DNA of 64,000 nucleotides from Gottfriedia solisilvae (GTDB lineage Bacteria; Bacillota; Bacilli; Bacillales; Bacillaceae_G). The stretch is taken from the NCBI RefSeq assembly GCF_002128405.1, contig NZ_NETJ01000001.1, positions 558,001 to 622,000 on the forward strand, written 5' to 3'. The notes under the pieces are model-generated. The model searched no databases. It was not told the origin of the DNA and saw only the letters and a list, made by a program, of their open reading frames with translations. How positions within the stretch are numbered: the stretch's first letter is position 1; each line of letters starts with the position of its first letter. Of this stretch, positions 45,651 to 55,250 are shown piece after piece. Both the position numbers and the translations under genes were made by a program.

Positions 45651-46307
45651 TTAAACAAAATATGGATTTTCAATATCATCATTATTAATGACTACATCCG
45701 CTGTTTGTTTAGGTAAATGTTCCTCTAAATACATTCTAGAGGCAGAGTGATACCTATTAATAAACATTTCTTCTGCTTTATCATAACTACCAAAATTTCC
45801 TTCTTCTCTTCTAGCCCCTCTTTTTCTAGCTATCTCAAAATCTGTATTAACAAATATTTTATAATCAAATAGATTGCTTAGATCCTTTTTGAATAGGAAA
45901 GTACCATCAATAATAAATATCGTATCTTTTTTAGCTACTTTTGATTCAGTACTTACAAATTCGTCTTTATCTAAATCTAAAGAAATTGTCACATAATGAA
46001 GGTTTCCCCCTGGTCCTAAAGGAATTAGAAGTTTCTGCTTAAATGAATTGTAATCGTGGGCATCTTCGTAATATCCAATTGCTGATTCTTTTCCTTGTCT
46101 ATATCGTACTGCTCTCGGATTATGGAAATTATCTATGCTTGTCCTCACCACATCCATATTTCTAACTTGAAGTTCCTCCATCAGTTCATTCGCAAGTGTT
46201 GTTTTTCCAGAGGCTGTTATCCCACTAACACCTACTCTAATAGGATGGGGCAATTTTAAATTTAAGATTCTATTAGCTATTTCTGAAATTAAATCATTCC
46301 TTAACAT
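45651..46307 (-). CDS. Uridine kinase-like P-loop kinase
   Basis: 218 residues. Walker A GITASGKTTLANE near 30, DNFHNPRAVRYRQGKES near 58, YYEDAHDYNSF near 79, FIIDGTFLFKKDLSNLFDYK near 130 and a lid RKRGARREEGNFG near 160. Similar to Udk/phosphoribulokinase-type kinases of nucleosides or pantothenate-like substrates; exact substrate uncertain. Confidence 0.82.
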   Translation of the reverse strand: MLRNDLISEIANRILNLKLPHPIRVGVSGITASGKTTLANELMEELQVRNMDVVRTSIDNFHNPRAVRYRQGKESAIGYYEDAHDYNSFKQKLLIPLGPGGNLHYVTISLDLDKDEFVSTESKVAKKDTIFIIDGTFLFKKDLSNLFDYKIFVNTDFEIARKRGARREEGNFGSYDKAEEMFINRYHSASRMYLEEHLPKQTADVVINNDDIENPYFV

Positions 46308-46561
46308 ATTTCTCCCTCTTTCAAGTGATATTCTTTCTATAACTTTTCAATTTAAATGATGAATATCCTTTTTCAATTATCCTTTCATTCAGCACTCTAA
46401 AAAAGACCGACGAAGGTTTCGATCGTTGTTGGACTAGTGAATGAGTAAATTTAATCTTTAAGAAAATTTATTTTAAGATATCATTTTTAGACCTCACAAT
46501 TGGTGTTAAAATGAGTAATTTTATATTAAGTTTTGTAACAATAAACTTCTTCAGAAAAAAT

Positions 46562-46600
46562 AAAAAAACCTTAGCCCTCCGAAATTTAGGGGCTAAGGTG
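46562..46600 (-). terminator. Terminator of the gnt operon
   Basis: CCTTAGCCC (from 46569) with GGGCTAAGG (to 46598), then seven T on the minus strand. Confidence 0.85.
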
Positions 46601-46615
46601 TTTTGAGTTTTAACC

Positions 46616-47962
46616 TTAGACGAATAAACTTAGTAATAAAATAAATCCTAATCCACAAACTGAAATAATTGTTTCTAGTAATGTCCAAGTTGCAAATGTT
46701 TCTTTCATACTTAAACCAAAATATTCTTTAAACATCCAGAAACCTGCATCATTAACGTGTGAAGCTATTAAACTACCAGCTCCTGTTGCAAGTACGACTA
46801 AAGCAAGGTTTACATCTGATTGACCTAGCATTGGGATAACTAAACCAGCAGTTGTTAAAGCTGCAACAGTTGCAGATCCTAATGATATTCGTAAAATTGC
46901 CGCGATAATCCATGCTAGTAAAATCGGTGATAATGAAGTGCCATTGAATAACTCGGCTACATAGTCACCTACACCACCATTAATTAATACTTGTTTGAAG
47001 GCACCGCCGCCTCCGATGATTAAGAGCATCATACCAATATGTGTAATTGCTGTCGTGCAAGAATCCATCACTTCTTTAATTGGTATTTTTCTAGCCAATC
47101 CCATTGTATAGATTGCAACTAGTAATGAAATCACCATGGCAGTACCGGCATTACCTATAAAGCGGATCGCCACTATTAAGCCAGAATCATCAAATCCCAT
47201 TGTTTTTTGTAGTAAATTAATAATTGTTGCAATTGACATTAAAATAACAGGTAGTAAAGCGGTAAATACACTAATTCCAAACCCAGGTGTTTCTTCAAGT
47301 TTAAATGTTTTCTGTTCACCTAAAGAGGCAATATTTCCCATTTTCGTGAAGGATGCTGGTACTAGTTTTTTAGCAAGCTTTGTAAATAAAGGACCCGCGA
47401 TAATCACAGTTGGAATCGCAATAATAAAACCGTAAAGTAATACTTCACCAATATTTGCTCCATATTCCCCAGCAATTACAGTTGGACCTGGGTGTGGAGG
47501 TAAGAAACCATGTGTTACAGATAAAGCAGCAGCCATTGGAATTCCAAGATATAATATAGAAACTTTTAATTGTTTTGAAATTGCAAATACGATTGGGATC
47601 AATAATACTAATCCTACTTCAAAGAATAAAGCGACACCGATAATGAATGAAGCAGCAACTACTGCCCATTGAATATTCTTTTCACCGAATTTGTTAACAA
47701 GCGTCATTGCAATACGTTGTGCGCCACCAGAATCTGCGATCAACTTACCAAGCATTGCACCAAGTCCGAAGATTAATGCTAAATGACCAAGTGTTGCCCC
47801 TAAACCAGCTTCAATTGTAGTGACAATATCGTCTGGTTTCATTCCAAGTGCTAAAGCTACACCAAATGAGACAATAATTAATGAGATAAACGTGTTTAAT
47901 CTTAACCCCATGATTAAAATAAGTAATGCTACAATTCCTATTGCTACTATTACTAATGGCAT
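46616..47962 (-). CDS. gntP: Gluconate:H+ symporter GntP
   Basis: 448 residues, about twelve helices, GntP family. FGLGAMLGKLIADSGGAQRIA near 66, VTHGFLPPHPGPTVIAGEYG near 149 and LASHVNDAGFWMFKEYFG near 405 are hallmarks. Imports gluconate for phosphorylation by GntK. Follows gntK by 19 bases; last gene of gntR-gntK-gntP. Confidence 0.95.
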   Translation of the reverse strand: MPLVIVAIGIVALLILIMGLRLNTFISLIIVSFGVALALGMKPDDIVTTIEAGLGATLGHLALIFGLGAMLGKLIADSGGAQRIAMTLVNKFGEKNIQWAVVAASFIIGVALFFEVGLVLLIPIVFAISKQLKVSILYLGIPMAAALSVTHGFLPPHPGPTVIAGEYGANIGEVLLYGFIIAIPTVIIAGPLFTKLAKKLVPASFTKMGNIASLGEQKTFKLEETPGFGISVFTALLPVILMSIATIINLLQKTMGFDDSGLIVAIRFIGNAGTAMVISLLVAIYTMGLARKIPIKEVMDSCTTAITHIGMMLLIIGGGGAFKQVLINGGVGDYVAELFNGTSLSPILLAWIIAAILRISLGSATVAALTTAGLVIPMLGQSDVNLALVVLATGAGSLIASHVNDAGFWMFKEYFGLSMKETFATWTLLETIISVCGLGFILLLSLFV

Positions 47963-47981
47963 AATATTTCCCCCCGAAAAT

Positions 47982-49526
47982 TTATTTATTTTTATTAATT
48001 AAACCTCTTTGATAATTAGCAATCCTTGTATAATCTGCTTCTAATACTCTTGATAAGTTGATAAAGATTGGCAATAACTGTCTGTACTCAACTACTGCTT
48101 CTTCCTTAGGCAAATGTTTGTGAGTACTACCGACCATATCAGAAACAACTTCAAAAGATTCAATTTCCCCTGTTGCATACAGTCCTAAAATGCAAGCACC
48201 TAGACAAGAACTTTCATAGCTTTCTGGTACGACTACTTCTAGGTCAAAAATATCTGACATCATTTGACGCCACACATCTGACCTTGCGAATCCACCTGTT
48301 GCTTGAATTCGAGTAACCGGACCATCCATGCATTCAATTAAAGCTAAAAATACCGTATATAAATTGTAAATCACTCCTTCAAGAGCAGAGCGAATCATAT
48401 GTTCCTTCTTATGCGCCATGGTCAAACCGAAGAACGAGCCGCGGACGTCAGGATTCCATAATGGTGCACGTTCACCTGCTAAGTAAGGATGGAATAATAA
48501 TCCATCAGCCCCTGGTTTTACACCTTCAGCGATCTTTGTCAGTACTTCATAAGGATCAATACCTAACCTTTTTGCAGTTTCTACTTCTGACGCGGCAAAC
48601 TCATCTCGAATCCAACGAAAAACCATCCCGCCATTGTTTACTGGCCCTCCAATGACCCAATGTTTTTCCGTTAATGCGTAGCAAAATATTCGGCCTTTTT
48701 CATCAGTTTGCGGTTGATCAATAATGGTTCTAATTGCCCCACTTGTCCCTATTGTAACTGCAATTTCTCCTTTTCGAATCGCATTCACTCCAAGATTCGA
48801 AAGTACTCCATCACTTGCGCCAATTACAAAAGGAGTTTGTGGATCAATCCCCATTTGTTTAGCCATTTCAGGATTACAGTTCGTAAAAATATCAGTTGTA
48901 GGTACAAGGTTAGATAGTTGCTCTGTAGTGATTCCCGAAATCTTTAAGGCTTCCTCATCCCAATCTAGTGTTTTAAGATTCATCATCCCCATAGCTGATG
49001 CAAGTGAATGATCTACAACGTATTGGTCAAATAACTTTTTAAATATATATTCTTTAATCCCGATATATTTTTTTGCTTTATTCGCAATCTCTGGTCGTTC
49101 ATTCACAATCCATGTAATCTTGCTTAAAGGTGACATTGGGTGAATCGGCGTTCCTGTTCGTTTATAGATTTCATGACCATTCAATTCATCTTTAATTTTA
49201 TGCGTCCAGGCTTCACTGCGATTATCTGCCCATGTAATACAAGGCGTTAGCGGCTGATCATTTTCATCCATAACAATCAGGCTATGCATCGCACTGCTAA
49301 AAGAAATAAACGAAATCTCTTTTTGCGGATGTTGTTTCATGATTCTAGAAATCGCTTGTATAACTGCTGAAAAGATCTCATCAGGGTCTTGTTCAGCTGT
49401 CGAAATATCAGGTGTGTAGAGTGGGTAACCGATATTCTCTTGTTGAATAACTTTGCCTTTTTTACTAAATAACACGGCTTTTGTGCTTGTCGTACCGATG
49501 TCTAACCCTAACATATAACTATTCAT
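47982..49526 (-). CDS. gntK: Gluconokinase
   Basis: 514 residues, FGGY carbohydrate kinase. Phosphorylates gluconate to 6-phosphogluconate. MLGLDIGTTSTKAVLF at the N-terminus, AMHSLIVMDENDQPLTPCITWADNR near 90, GASDGVLSNLG near 236, ATGGFARSDVWRQMMSDIF near 411. Its ATG shares one base with the gntR stop (TAATG), so translation is coupled. Confidence 0.96.
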   Translation of the reverse strand: MNSYMLGLDIGTTSTKAVLFSKKGKVIQQENIGYPLYTPDISTAEQDPDEIFSAVIQAISRIMKQHPQKEISFISFSSAMHSLIVMDENDQPLTPCITWADNRSEAWTHKIKDELNGHEIYKRTGTPIHPMSPLSKITWIVNERPEIANKAKKYIGIKEYIFKKLFDQYVVDHSLASAMGMMNLKTLDWDEEALKISGITTEQLSNLVPTTDIFTNCNPEMAKQMGIDPQTPFVIGASDGVLSNLGVNAIRKGEIAVTIGTSGAIRTIIDQPQTDEKGRIFCYALTEKHWVIGGPVNNGGMVFRWIRDEFAASEVETAKRLGIDPYEVLTKIAEGVKPGADGLLFHPYLAGERAPLWNPDVRGSFFGLTMAHKKEHMIRSALEGVIYNLYTVFLALIECMDGPVTRIQATGGFARSDVWRQMMSDIFDLEVVVPESYESSCLGACILGLYATGEIESFEVVSDMVGSTHKHLPKEEAVVEYRQLLPIFINLSRVLEADYTRIANYQRGLINKNK

Positions 49527-50251
49527 TATTCTTGGTCTACTCCTTTAGAAAGCATTTGTTGTGACCTCCAAAGGTCTTCTACTTTTCCTTGAACATCATC
49601 AAAGTTTTGATGTAATGATTGAATCATAAGGTCTCTATTCTTTGTAGCGATTGCTTCAATATAAAGTTGATGATTCTCAACTATGCGTGGAAAGTCCTCG
49701 TATCGTTCCTCGAAACGAACACGCATTGATAATAGAATAAACGCTTCCATTACCGGTTTAGCATTATTCCAGATCATCGTAATGTATGAATGACTAATCG
49801 CACAAATAATCGTTTCATGAAATAATACATCCTGAAATGAAAACTCATCAGCATCTCGATATTTTATAGCGACTTTCATCATTTCAAGGATTTTACTCAG
49901 TTCCATTACTAATTCTTTCGTATCTAATTTTACTAATCGCTCAAATACAAACGTTTCGATTAGTAATCGGACATCATAAATTTCTTCAATTTCTTTATCT
50001 GTTAATCCAATGACAACTGCACCCATTCGCTCTAAACGAATTAAATTTTCAGATGCTAGTGTTTTTAATGCTTCTCGAATTGGTGAACGACTCACCTCAA
50101 AATCGGCAGCCAGTTTATTCTCAGATAAAGTGGTACCGCTTTCAATCAACCCTGAAATAATTTGCATTCTTAACTCATATGTTACGCGATCACCAGCTGA
50201 AGCTTTTGAAAGCCATTTTGCAGGATATAAATATTGGTTTGATTCTTTCAT
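49526..50251 (-). CDS. gntR: Gluconate operon repressor GntR
   Basis: 241 residues. N-terminal winged helix (SENKLAADFEVSRSPIREALKTL near 41) and FCD-type effector domain (VRLLIETFVFERLV, FHETIICAISHSYITMIW). Represses the operon when gluconate is absent. The B. subtilis GntR operator sequence lies 27 bases upstream of the start. First gene of the operon. Confidence 0.95.
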   Translation of the reverse strand: MKESNQYLYPAKWLSKASAGDRVTYELRMQIISGLIESGTTLSENKLAADFEVSRSPIREALKTLASENLIRLERMGAVVIGLTDKEIEEIYDVRLLIETFVFERLVKLDTKELVMELSKILEMMKVAIKYRDADEFSFQDVLFHETIICAISHSYITMIWNNAKPVMEAFILLSMRVRFEERYEDFPRIVENHQLYIEAIATKNRDLMIQSLHQNFDDVQGKVEDLWRSQQMLSKGVDQE

Positions 50252-50277
50252 TTGTTCACCCTCTTGTTAATACTAGT

Positions 50278-50295
50278 ATACTTGTATACAAGTAT
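50278..50295. promoter_or_regulatory. GntR operator
   Basis: ATACTTGTATACAAGTAT, a perfect 18-bp palindrome identical to the known B. subtilis gnt operator core, just upstream of gntR. Confidence 0.92.
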
Positions 50296-50315
50296 TATAT
50301 AATTTATTTCTAAAA

Positions 50316-50330
50316 ATGCAAGCGCTTTAT
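50316..50330. promoter_or_regulatory. cre site of the gnt operon
   Basis: ATGCAAGCGCTTTAT fits the CcpA consensus WTGNAANCGNWNNCW in all but one position, about 65 bases upstream of gntR, consistent with catabolite repression as in B. subtilis. Confidence 0.7.
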
Positions 50331-50518
50331 TTGGATGTATAAAACTGGATTAGAATACATATTGATTATTCTTACAAAACTTTCTAAAAGTATCCGAGAT
50401 AAAAAACTTAAAATATGAATTTGATTTTATAAAAACTAATAATAATAGATTGTCTAGTAGATCCTCCCTAATCAGCGGATAACACTAGATGTATTTTCTT
50501 TTTAATTCGAATACAGCA

Positions 50519-50556
50519 AAAAAGACTCATTCATAAATTTATGAATCAGTCTTTTT
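50519..50556 (-). terminator. Terminator of the lipoprotein gene
   Basis: AAAAAGACT and AGTCTTTTT enclose the inner palindrome ATTCATAAATTTATGAAT (50529-50546). Confidence 0.8.
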
Positions 50557-50574
50557 CTATTTAATCCTGGTTTG

Positions 50575-51060
50575 TTAATCTATAACTTTCTTTAATATTT
50601 TATTTAATTCTTTTGATTGCGTTATAGTAATGTACTCGTCATTTTTATTAAAATAAGTTTTTGAATTTGAATCATATAATCGTACTGATTCACCATTTTT
50701 GTTAATTAAATACTTAAATCTACCGTCAAACGATTCTTTGTTTTCAATGGTGAATTCTTTACCATTTTTATTTTCAAGATGAATTAGTACAAAACTCCCA
50801 TACTCACACTTAATAGACATTGCATAATTATATTTAGTTTGGAAAAGAGCCATCATATTAGAATTATTTATTTCTGTAATCTTCATTCCCTGTTTTGTTA
50901 TTGAATTTAGAAACACTTTAGCATGGTTATATTCGCTTGGAACATTAAAACTATGAGGTACTTCAAACTCCTCTTTTACGGTAGATTCTAATTTTGAACA
51001 TCCAATAACCAGGAGAATGATCGATAATAAACATAATACTAAACTAATATTCCTGAACAA
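50575..51060 (-). CDS. Putative lipoprotein, unknown
   Basis: 161 residues. Type II signal peptide with lipobox VIGC, Cys21. The mature part begins SKLESTVKEEFEVPHSF and is beta-rich, including KEFTIENKESFDGRFKYLIN. No family recognised. Ribosome site GGAGGGAC. It precedes no other gene on the strand; the next gene upstream ends 90 bases away. Confidence 0.7.
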   Translation of the reverse strand: MFRNISLVLCLLSIILLVIGCSKLESTVKEEFEVPHSFNVPSEYNHAKVFLNSITKQGMKITEINNSNMMALFQTKYNYAMSIKCEYGSFVLIHLENKNGKEFTIENKESFDGRFKYLINKNGESVRLYDSNSKTYFNKNDEYITITQSKELNKILKKVID

Positions 51061-51149
51061 ATAAAGTCCCTCCTTATATAAAAAGGATCCCTTACATTTT
51101 GTGATAATGAATTAATTTATGCTTTTGCAATGATTTATATATTTTAATG

Positions 51150-51641
51150 TCATTCAACTGTAATTTCTTTCAGATAAATAATTCCCATATAACGATATTT
51201 AATAATTACTTTATTTATTGATTTATTTTGTACAACATAAAGTCCATATGTTTTATCTTTTTCTGTTGCAGTGCCATTGTTTACTTTTTCCAAACTATCA
51301 GATGGTGATGTGTTTGGTTCAATCACTAAAGAATCAATATCCTTAAATCCATATTTTTTTTCTTCATCTAGTGAATCTGTAATAATTAGTGCTTGTAGTG
51401 GATTACTTTCTTGGATTTTCACATTTAAAGGGTATTCATTGTTATTAACTAATACATTTGTAATCTTTATTTTTTTCAAACCTGTATTACCTATAGCAAT
51501 AACTACTCCATGTCTATCTTCAGCAAAACCAATTGTACCACTTTCTAATGGAGGGTTTCGCTTCATAAAAGGTTTAAATCCTATCAATAAAATAACTATT
51601 ACAATTGCTAAAACAACAACTAATTTCTTCAAAATTGACAA
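51150..51641 (-). CDS. Membrane-anchored protein, unknown
   Basis: 163 residues. N-terminal helix (about 5-22, LVVVLAIVIVILLIGF) followed by an extracytoplasmic beta-sandwich-like domain (GVVIAIGNTGLKKIKITNVL, YGLYVVQNKSINKVIIKYRY). TTG start with AGGAG 8 bases upstream. Similar anchored hypotheticals are common in Bacillus; no named family recognised. Confidence 0.65.
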   Translation of the reverse strand: MSILKKLVVVLAIVIVILLIGFKPFMKRNPPLESGTIGFAEDRHGVVIAIGNTGLKKIKITNVLVNNNEYPLNVKIQESNPLQALIITDSLDEEKKYGFKDIDSLVIEPNTSPSDSLEKVNNGTATEKDKTYGLYVVQNKSINKVIIKYRYMGIIYLKEITVE

Positions 51642-51756
51642 ATACTTTTCTCCTAACTCTATGTAACAATTTTCTTTTGTTTTCTAACTTTCCTTTCATT
51701 TAGCTCAATAATAAAATCGACTAAACAGTCGGACTGATGTTTAACTAAAAAATGCG

Positions 51757-52095
51757 TTAGTTGAACAGTATCATTTCATCTATTCTTAAAGACATTAAAT
51801 ACTGAATAACTGGTCCAACCACGACTATACCAAAAATAATTGCACCAATTTTCATTTTTTTAGACATTGTTAAAGAATCATTTAGTTTATAAATAATAAA
51901 AGCAAGTAATGCTCCAAAAAAGGAACTCACTATCCCACGCTTTAAAATTACTAAAAAATAATCAAATACTTTTAAATAATTGAGCTCATTTCCATTAGTC
52001 GTTGTAATGATTTCATAATGTTTAATAAATAAAATAGCAATTGCTATACCAATTAAAAAGCCATAAAAGAAGCCTTTTCTAATAACTTTTTCCAA
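51757..52095 (-). CDS. Small polytopic membrane protein, unknown
   Basis: 112 residues, three or four helices (about 8-24, 43-68, 79-100) with basic loops. TTG start behind GGGGGAAT. Its stop codon falls within a copy of the ATGCGTTAGTT repeat motif at 51752-51762. No family recognised. Confidence 0.6.
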   Translation of the reverse strand: MEKVIRKGFFYGFLIGIAIAILFIKHYEIITTTNGNELNYLKVFDYFLVILKRGIVSSFFGALLAFIIYKLNDSLTMSKKMKIGAIIFGIVVVGPVIQYLMSLRIDEMILFN

Positions 52096-52227
52096 ATTTA
52101 TTCCCCCATGATGTCTTTATATATCAAATATTATAACAGAAATAATAAAGTATTTATCTTTATATAAATAGAATGAGAAAATGAATTAACGCATGTGTTA
52201 AATACATAAATACGGTTAATGGCAATA

Positions 52228-52256
52228 AAAAAAACTCTTCAATTGAAGAGCTCTTT
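52228..52256 (-). terminator. Terminator of the VOC-family gene
   Basis: CTCTTC-AATT-GAAGAG (52235-52250), followed by eight T on the minus strand. Confidence 0.82.
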
Positions 52257-52272
52257 TATTGTTTTATCTCTC

Positions 52273-52701
52273 TTACTTTTGAGATGACTGTGTTGAAACC
52301 TGCCAAGTAACACCAAATTTATCTGTTACTTGTCCGTATAAAGGACTCCAAAAAGTTTCGTGTAATGAAATGATTACTTTTCCACCATCTTGTAATTTGC
52401 CGAATACTTCTTTCGTTGTTTCAACATCATTAATTAAAATAGATAAAGTGGTTTGATCTCCAATTTGATAAGGCAGTCCTGTAAATGTGTCAGAAATCAT
52501 TAAATCTGTTGACCCAACTTTGAGATGTGCGTGTAAGATACGATTTTTTTCTTCATCAGATAGATTTGTATTTTCATCCCCTGGCATGTCGCCAAATCTT
52601 TGAAGAATAAGAGTCTTTGTATTGAATGCATTTTCATAAAACGAAACAGCTTCTTCTCCATTTCCATTCAATATTAAATACGGGTTGATACCTAAAATCA
52701 T
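52273..52701 (-). CDS. VOC family (PhnB-like) protein
   Basis: 142 residues. MILGINPYLILNGNGEEAV and FYENAFNTKTLILQRFGDMP start the first betaalphabetabetabeta unit; ADGSTDLM-like HLKVGSTDLMISD and WSPLYGQVTDKFGVTWQVS close the second. These PhnB/DUF1338-like proteins are often called 3-demethylubiquinone methyltransferase-like; substrate unknown. ATG 52701 is 6 bases from GAGGTG. Confidence 0.85.
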   Translation of the reverse strand: MILGINPYLILNGNGEEAVSFYENAFNTKTLILQRFGDMPGDENTNLSDEEKNRILHAHLKVGSTDLMISDTFTGLPYQIGDQTTLSILINDVETTKEVFGKLQDGGKVIISLHETFWSPLYGQVTDKFGVTWQVSTQSSQK

Positions 52702-52841
52702 AAAATACACCTCTTTTAAAATTTAGTTGGTAGTCAACTTATTCAGTTAACAATTAATGTTACCATATATTCCCTATCTGTGACTAATAGAGATCATCAC
52801 ATTACAATTGTTTACTATTGATTATTTGTTAATATGGGCAA

Positions 52842-52872
52842 CGAAAAAAGAGAGACTTAAAGTAGTCTCTCA
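52842..52872 (-). terminator. Terminator of rtcB
   Basis: GAGAGACT (52850-52857) with AGTCTCTC (52864-52871), then six T on the minus strand. Confidence 0.82.
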
Positions 52873-52888
52873 ACTGTTGATATTATGA

Positions 52889-54118
52889 TTATGATTTTTT
52901 AAATCTACCAGGTGTATACTTTTCGCTTGCTTTGAAGTTATAAACTGGTTTTACAAAGCAAGTAATCTCACATGTTTCTTCGATTTTTTCTAAAATTTCA
53001 TTCATTGGCTTGTAAGCCATTGGCGCTTCATCAAGTGTTTCTTCAGAAACTGATGTTGTCCAGACACCTTCCATAGATTCATGGAAGTCGTCCATGTCTA
53101 AGGTTTTCATTGCTTTTGTGCGGCTCAAGATGCGGCCTGCTCCATGTGGCGCTGAAAAATTCCAATCCTCATTACCTTTACCCACCGCCAAAATTGAACC
53201 ATCTCTCATGTTGATTGGAATAATGAGTCGTTCTCCTTTTTGCGCAGAAACTGCCCCTTTTCGTAAAATCAAATTCTCAGTATCAATATAATTGTGCACA
53301 GTATCGAAGCGGTCAATCTCCTCGAATCCCATATTCTTTATGATAGCTCTTGCGATTTCTTCGCGGTTAGCTTTTGCGAATGCTTGCGCTAATTTCATGT
53401 CGTGCAAATAATTATGGAAGTCCTCGCCTTCTAAATATGCTAAATCATTAGGAATCACTGGATTCTTTTCTTTGAAGCTTTGAATTGCAGTTTGGATTTC
53501 ATTTTCTCGTCTCTCAGCTTTTAATTTTCCAATAATTTCGGTTAAATCATGAGTACGAATTTTTGAGATTGCTACTTTTTGATAGTATGTTGCAATCTTT
53601 GCCCCAACGTAACGGCTGCCAGTATGAATCGTTAAATAGTGGTGTCCATCTGAATCAACAGATACTTCGATAAAGTGATTTCCACCGCCTAGCGTTCCCA
53701 AGCTAAAACGACTTTTATTCTGACTCAGTATGTGCTCAGCTTTAAACTCATGTGTGGCTGGAAAATTCGTTTTAATAAATCTTGCCGTCTCATCTGTATG
53801 TAGCTCATGTCCGCTTGGGACGTATGTTCGAATGACGTTATCAAGCTTATTAAAATCAACTTTATTTTCTTGAAGCTTGACAGTAAGGACACCGCAACCG
53901 ACATCGACACCAACAAGATTAGGGACTATCTTATCCTTTAATTGTATGGTCGTTCCGATCACACAGCCTTTTCCAGCATGATAGTCTGGCATGATACTGA
54001 TCTTTGTATCCTTTAAAAAAGCTTGATTACATAGCTCTTGTATTTGCTCAATCGCTGTTTCCTGCGGATAATTGGAAAATACTTTTGCTTTTGTTTGCGT
54101 CCCCGCTATAGTTATCAC
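52889..54118 (-). CDS. rtcB: RtcB family RNA ligase
   Basis: 409 residues. GTP- and manganese-dependent ligase joining 3'-phosphate (or 2',3'-cyclic) and 5'-OH RNA ends. Metal ligands in GVDVGCG near 70 and LGGGNHFIE near 145, HTGSR near 166, and the guanylylated His in SAPHGAGR near 325. GTG 54118 is 8 bases from GGAGG; TTG 54136 would contain that site. No archease or rtcA gene nearby. Confidence 0.92.
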   Translation of the reverse strand: MITIAGTQTKAKVFSNYPQETAIEQIQELCNQAFLKDTKISIMPDYHAGKGCVIGTTIQLKDKIVPNLVGVDVGCGVLTVKLQENKVDFNKLDNVIRTYVPSGHELHTDETARFIKTNFPATHEFKAEHILSQNKSRFSLGTLGGGNHFIEVSVDSDGHHYLTIHTGSRYVGAKIATYYQKVAISKIRTHDLTEIIGKLKAERRENEIQTAIQSFKEKNPVIPNDLAYLEGEDFHNYLHDMKLAQAFAKANREEIARAIIKNMGFEEIDRFDTVHNYIDTENLILRKGAVSAQKGERLIIPINMRDGSILAVGKGNEDWNFSAPHGAGRILSRTKAMKTLDMDDFHESMEGVWTTSVSEETLDEAPMAYKPMNEILEKIEETCEITCFVKPVYNFKASEKYTPGRFKKS

Positions 54119-54245
54119 TAGTTTTCCCTCCTCCAAACGCAGATTACCAATAGGCTACCATTTAAATTACATTCTGACAATGTGTTTTATACGACAGTAA
54201 ATGAGTAAAAAAACTGTTTAATGATAGCAGTCACTTCACCTTCCT

Positions 54246-54345
54246 CTATACATTCCATCAAGAATAAAAAATCCTTAACATCTTCAGCGTCAAGGGGTGA
54301 TTTTATTAATATCCATACATATTTGCTCGCGCTCCACGAGTAGGT
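54246..54345. repeat. Decayed duplicate of the glnA 3' end and terminator
   Basis: 54249-54345 matches 56450-56543 over about 95 bases with few substitutions and small indels; the run TCAGCGTCAAGGGGTGATTT is identical, as are ATTCCATCAA and TGCTCGCGCTCC. In the intact copy this is the glnA stop, last codons and terminator. Here the frame is broken and one terminator arm has decayed. Same orientation, 2.2 kb apart. Confidence 0.85.
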
Positions 54346-54449
54346 AACGAATTTCCTTCAGTATAGGAATTATAAGTAAAAAACACTTTTAAAAAATAAA
54401 TTGTCTTATCATAAGACTAAAAATAAACTTGTCCAAATGGAAAGTACGC

Positions 54450-54505
54450 TTGACATTACTTTCGTTCCAAGATATACTCCACCTATGGAAAGTTAACTTT
54501 CCATA
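54450..54505 (+). promoter_or_regulatory. Promoter and palindromic operator of the Xre gene
   Basis: TTGACA (54450-54455), 17-base spacer, TATACT (54473-54478). A perfect 22-bp palindrome with arms TATGGAAAGTT / AACTTTCCATA lies at 54484-54505, over the transcription start. A second pair, GGAAAGTA (54439-54446) and TACTTTC, flanks the -35. Strong candidate autoregulatory operator. Confidence 0.8.
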
Positions 54506-54524
54506 AAAATAAGGGGTGAACGCG

Positions 54525-54731
54525 TTGAACAACCGTTTAGAAGAAATCCGTAAGCAACGCGGAATTAAGCAAGAAGAACTAGCAACGGCTCTTGAAGTGT
54601 CAAGGCAAACTATTGGTTCACTGGAAAATGGTCGTTATAACCCATCTATCCTTTTAGCGTTCAAGATTGCTCGTTTTTTCGGTATGAGTATCGAAGAAAT
54701 CTTTATTTATGAGGAGGATGAAAATATATGA
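54525..54731 (+). CDS. Xre/Cro-type HTH regulator, YozG-like
   Basis: 68 residues, a stand-alone HTH_3 domain: LEEIRKQRGIKQEELATALE, VSRQTIGSLENGRYNPSI and AFKIARFFGMSIEEIFIYEE. TTG 54525 is 5 bases from AAGGGGTGA; GTG 54516 lies within that site. Its stop overlaps the start of the membrane-protein gene (ATGA), a common Firmicutes regulator/membrane pair. Confidence 0.88.
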   Translation: MNNRLEEIRKQRGIKQEELATALEVSRQTIGSLENGRYNPSILLAFKIARFFGMSIEEIFIYEEDENI

Positions 54732-55159
54732 AAAAAAATATTTCGATTTATTTTCTTACCATGGTAGGCATAGCACTATTTGCAGGTGGTCTGTACTTCA
54801 TAAAAACTATTGAAGACCCACAAGGTCTGCTACGGGCGTTGCCTTATATCTGTGTTGGGCTTGGCTGTAGTATTTTCGGTCACGGTATGGGAGAAATAAT
54901 TGTCCGAAGCGCTATGAAGAAAAATCCTACTGCAGCAAAACAGTTAGAGATTGACAAAAAAGATGAACGTAATTTGGCAATCGCTAATCGAGCAAAAGCG
55001 AAAGCATATGACATGATGGTTTTTGTATTTGGAGCTTTAATTATTTCATTTGCTTTGATGGATATAGATTTAATATTGCTTTTGCTTTTGGTTTTTGTAT
55101 TTATGTTTTTTGTTGGATATAACACTTATTACCGTTTCAAGTACTATAAAGAGATGTAA
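54728..55159 (+). CDS. Membrane protein partner of Xre regulator (DUF2178-like)
   Basis: 143 residues. Four helices (about 6-25, 35-55, 96-114, 116-135) and a cytoplasmic loop AAKQLEIDKKDERNLAIANR, typical of the DUF2178/DUF6442-like proteins encoded next to YozG-like regulators. Function unknown. Translationally coupled to the regulator by a 4-base overlap. Confidence 0.75.
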   Translation: MKKNISIYFLTMVGIALFAGGLYFIKTIEDPQGLLRALPYICVGLGCSIFGHGMGEIIVRSAMKKNPTAAKQLEIDKKDERNLAIANRAKAKAYDMMVFVFGALIISFALMDIDLILLLLLVFVFMFFVGYNTYYRFKYYKEM

Positions 55160-55250
55160 AATAATATGGCGTATAATTTACTTAGATTTTTCTTATTCCT
55201 GTTTAACTAACACTAAATGCTCAAATAAAAAAGGGTCATGAATGCGACTC

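Noticed and set aside
54516-55159. Toxin-antitoxin module made of the Xre regulator and its neighbour
   Set aside because: The partner is a four-helix membrane protein of the type found with YozG-like regulators, not a known toxin.
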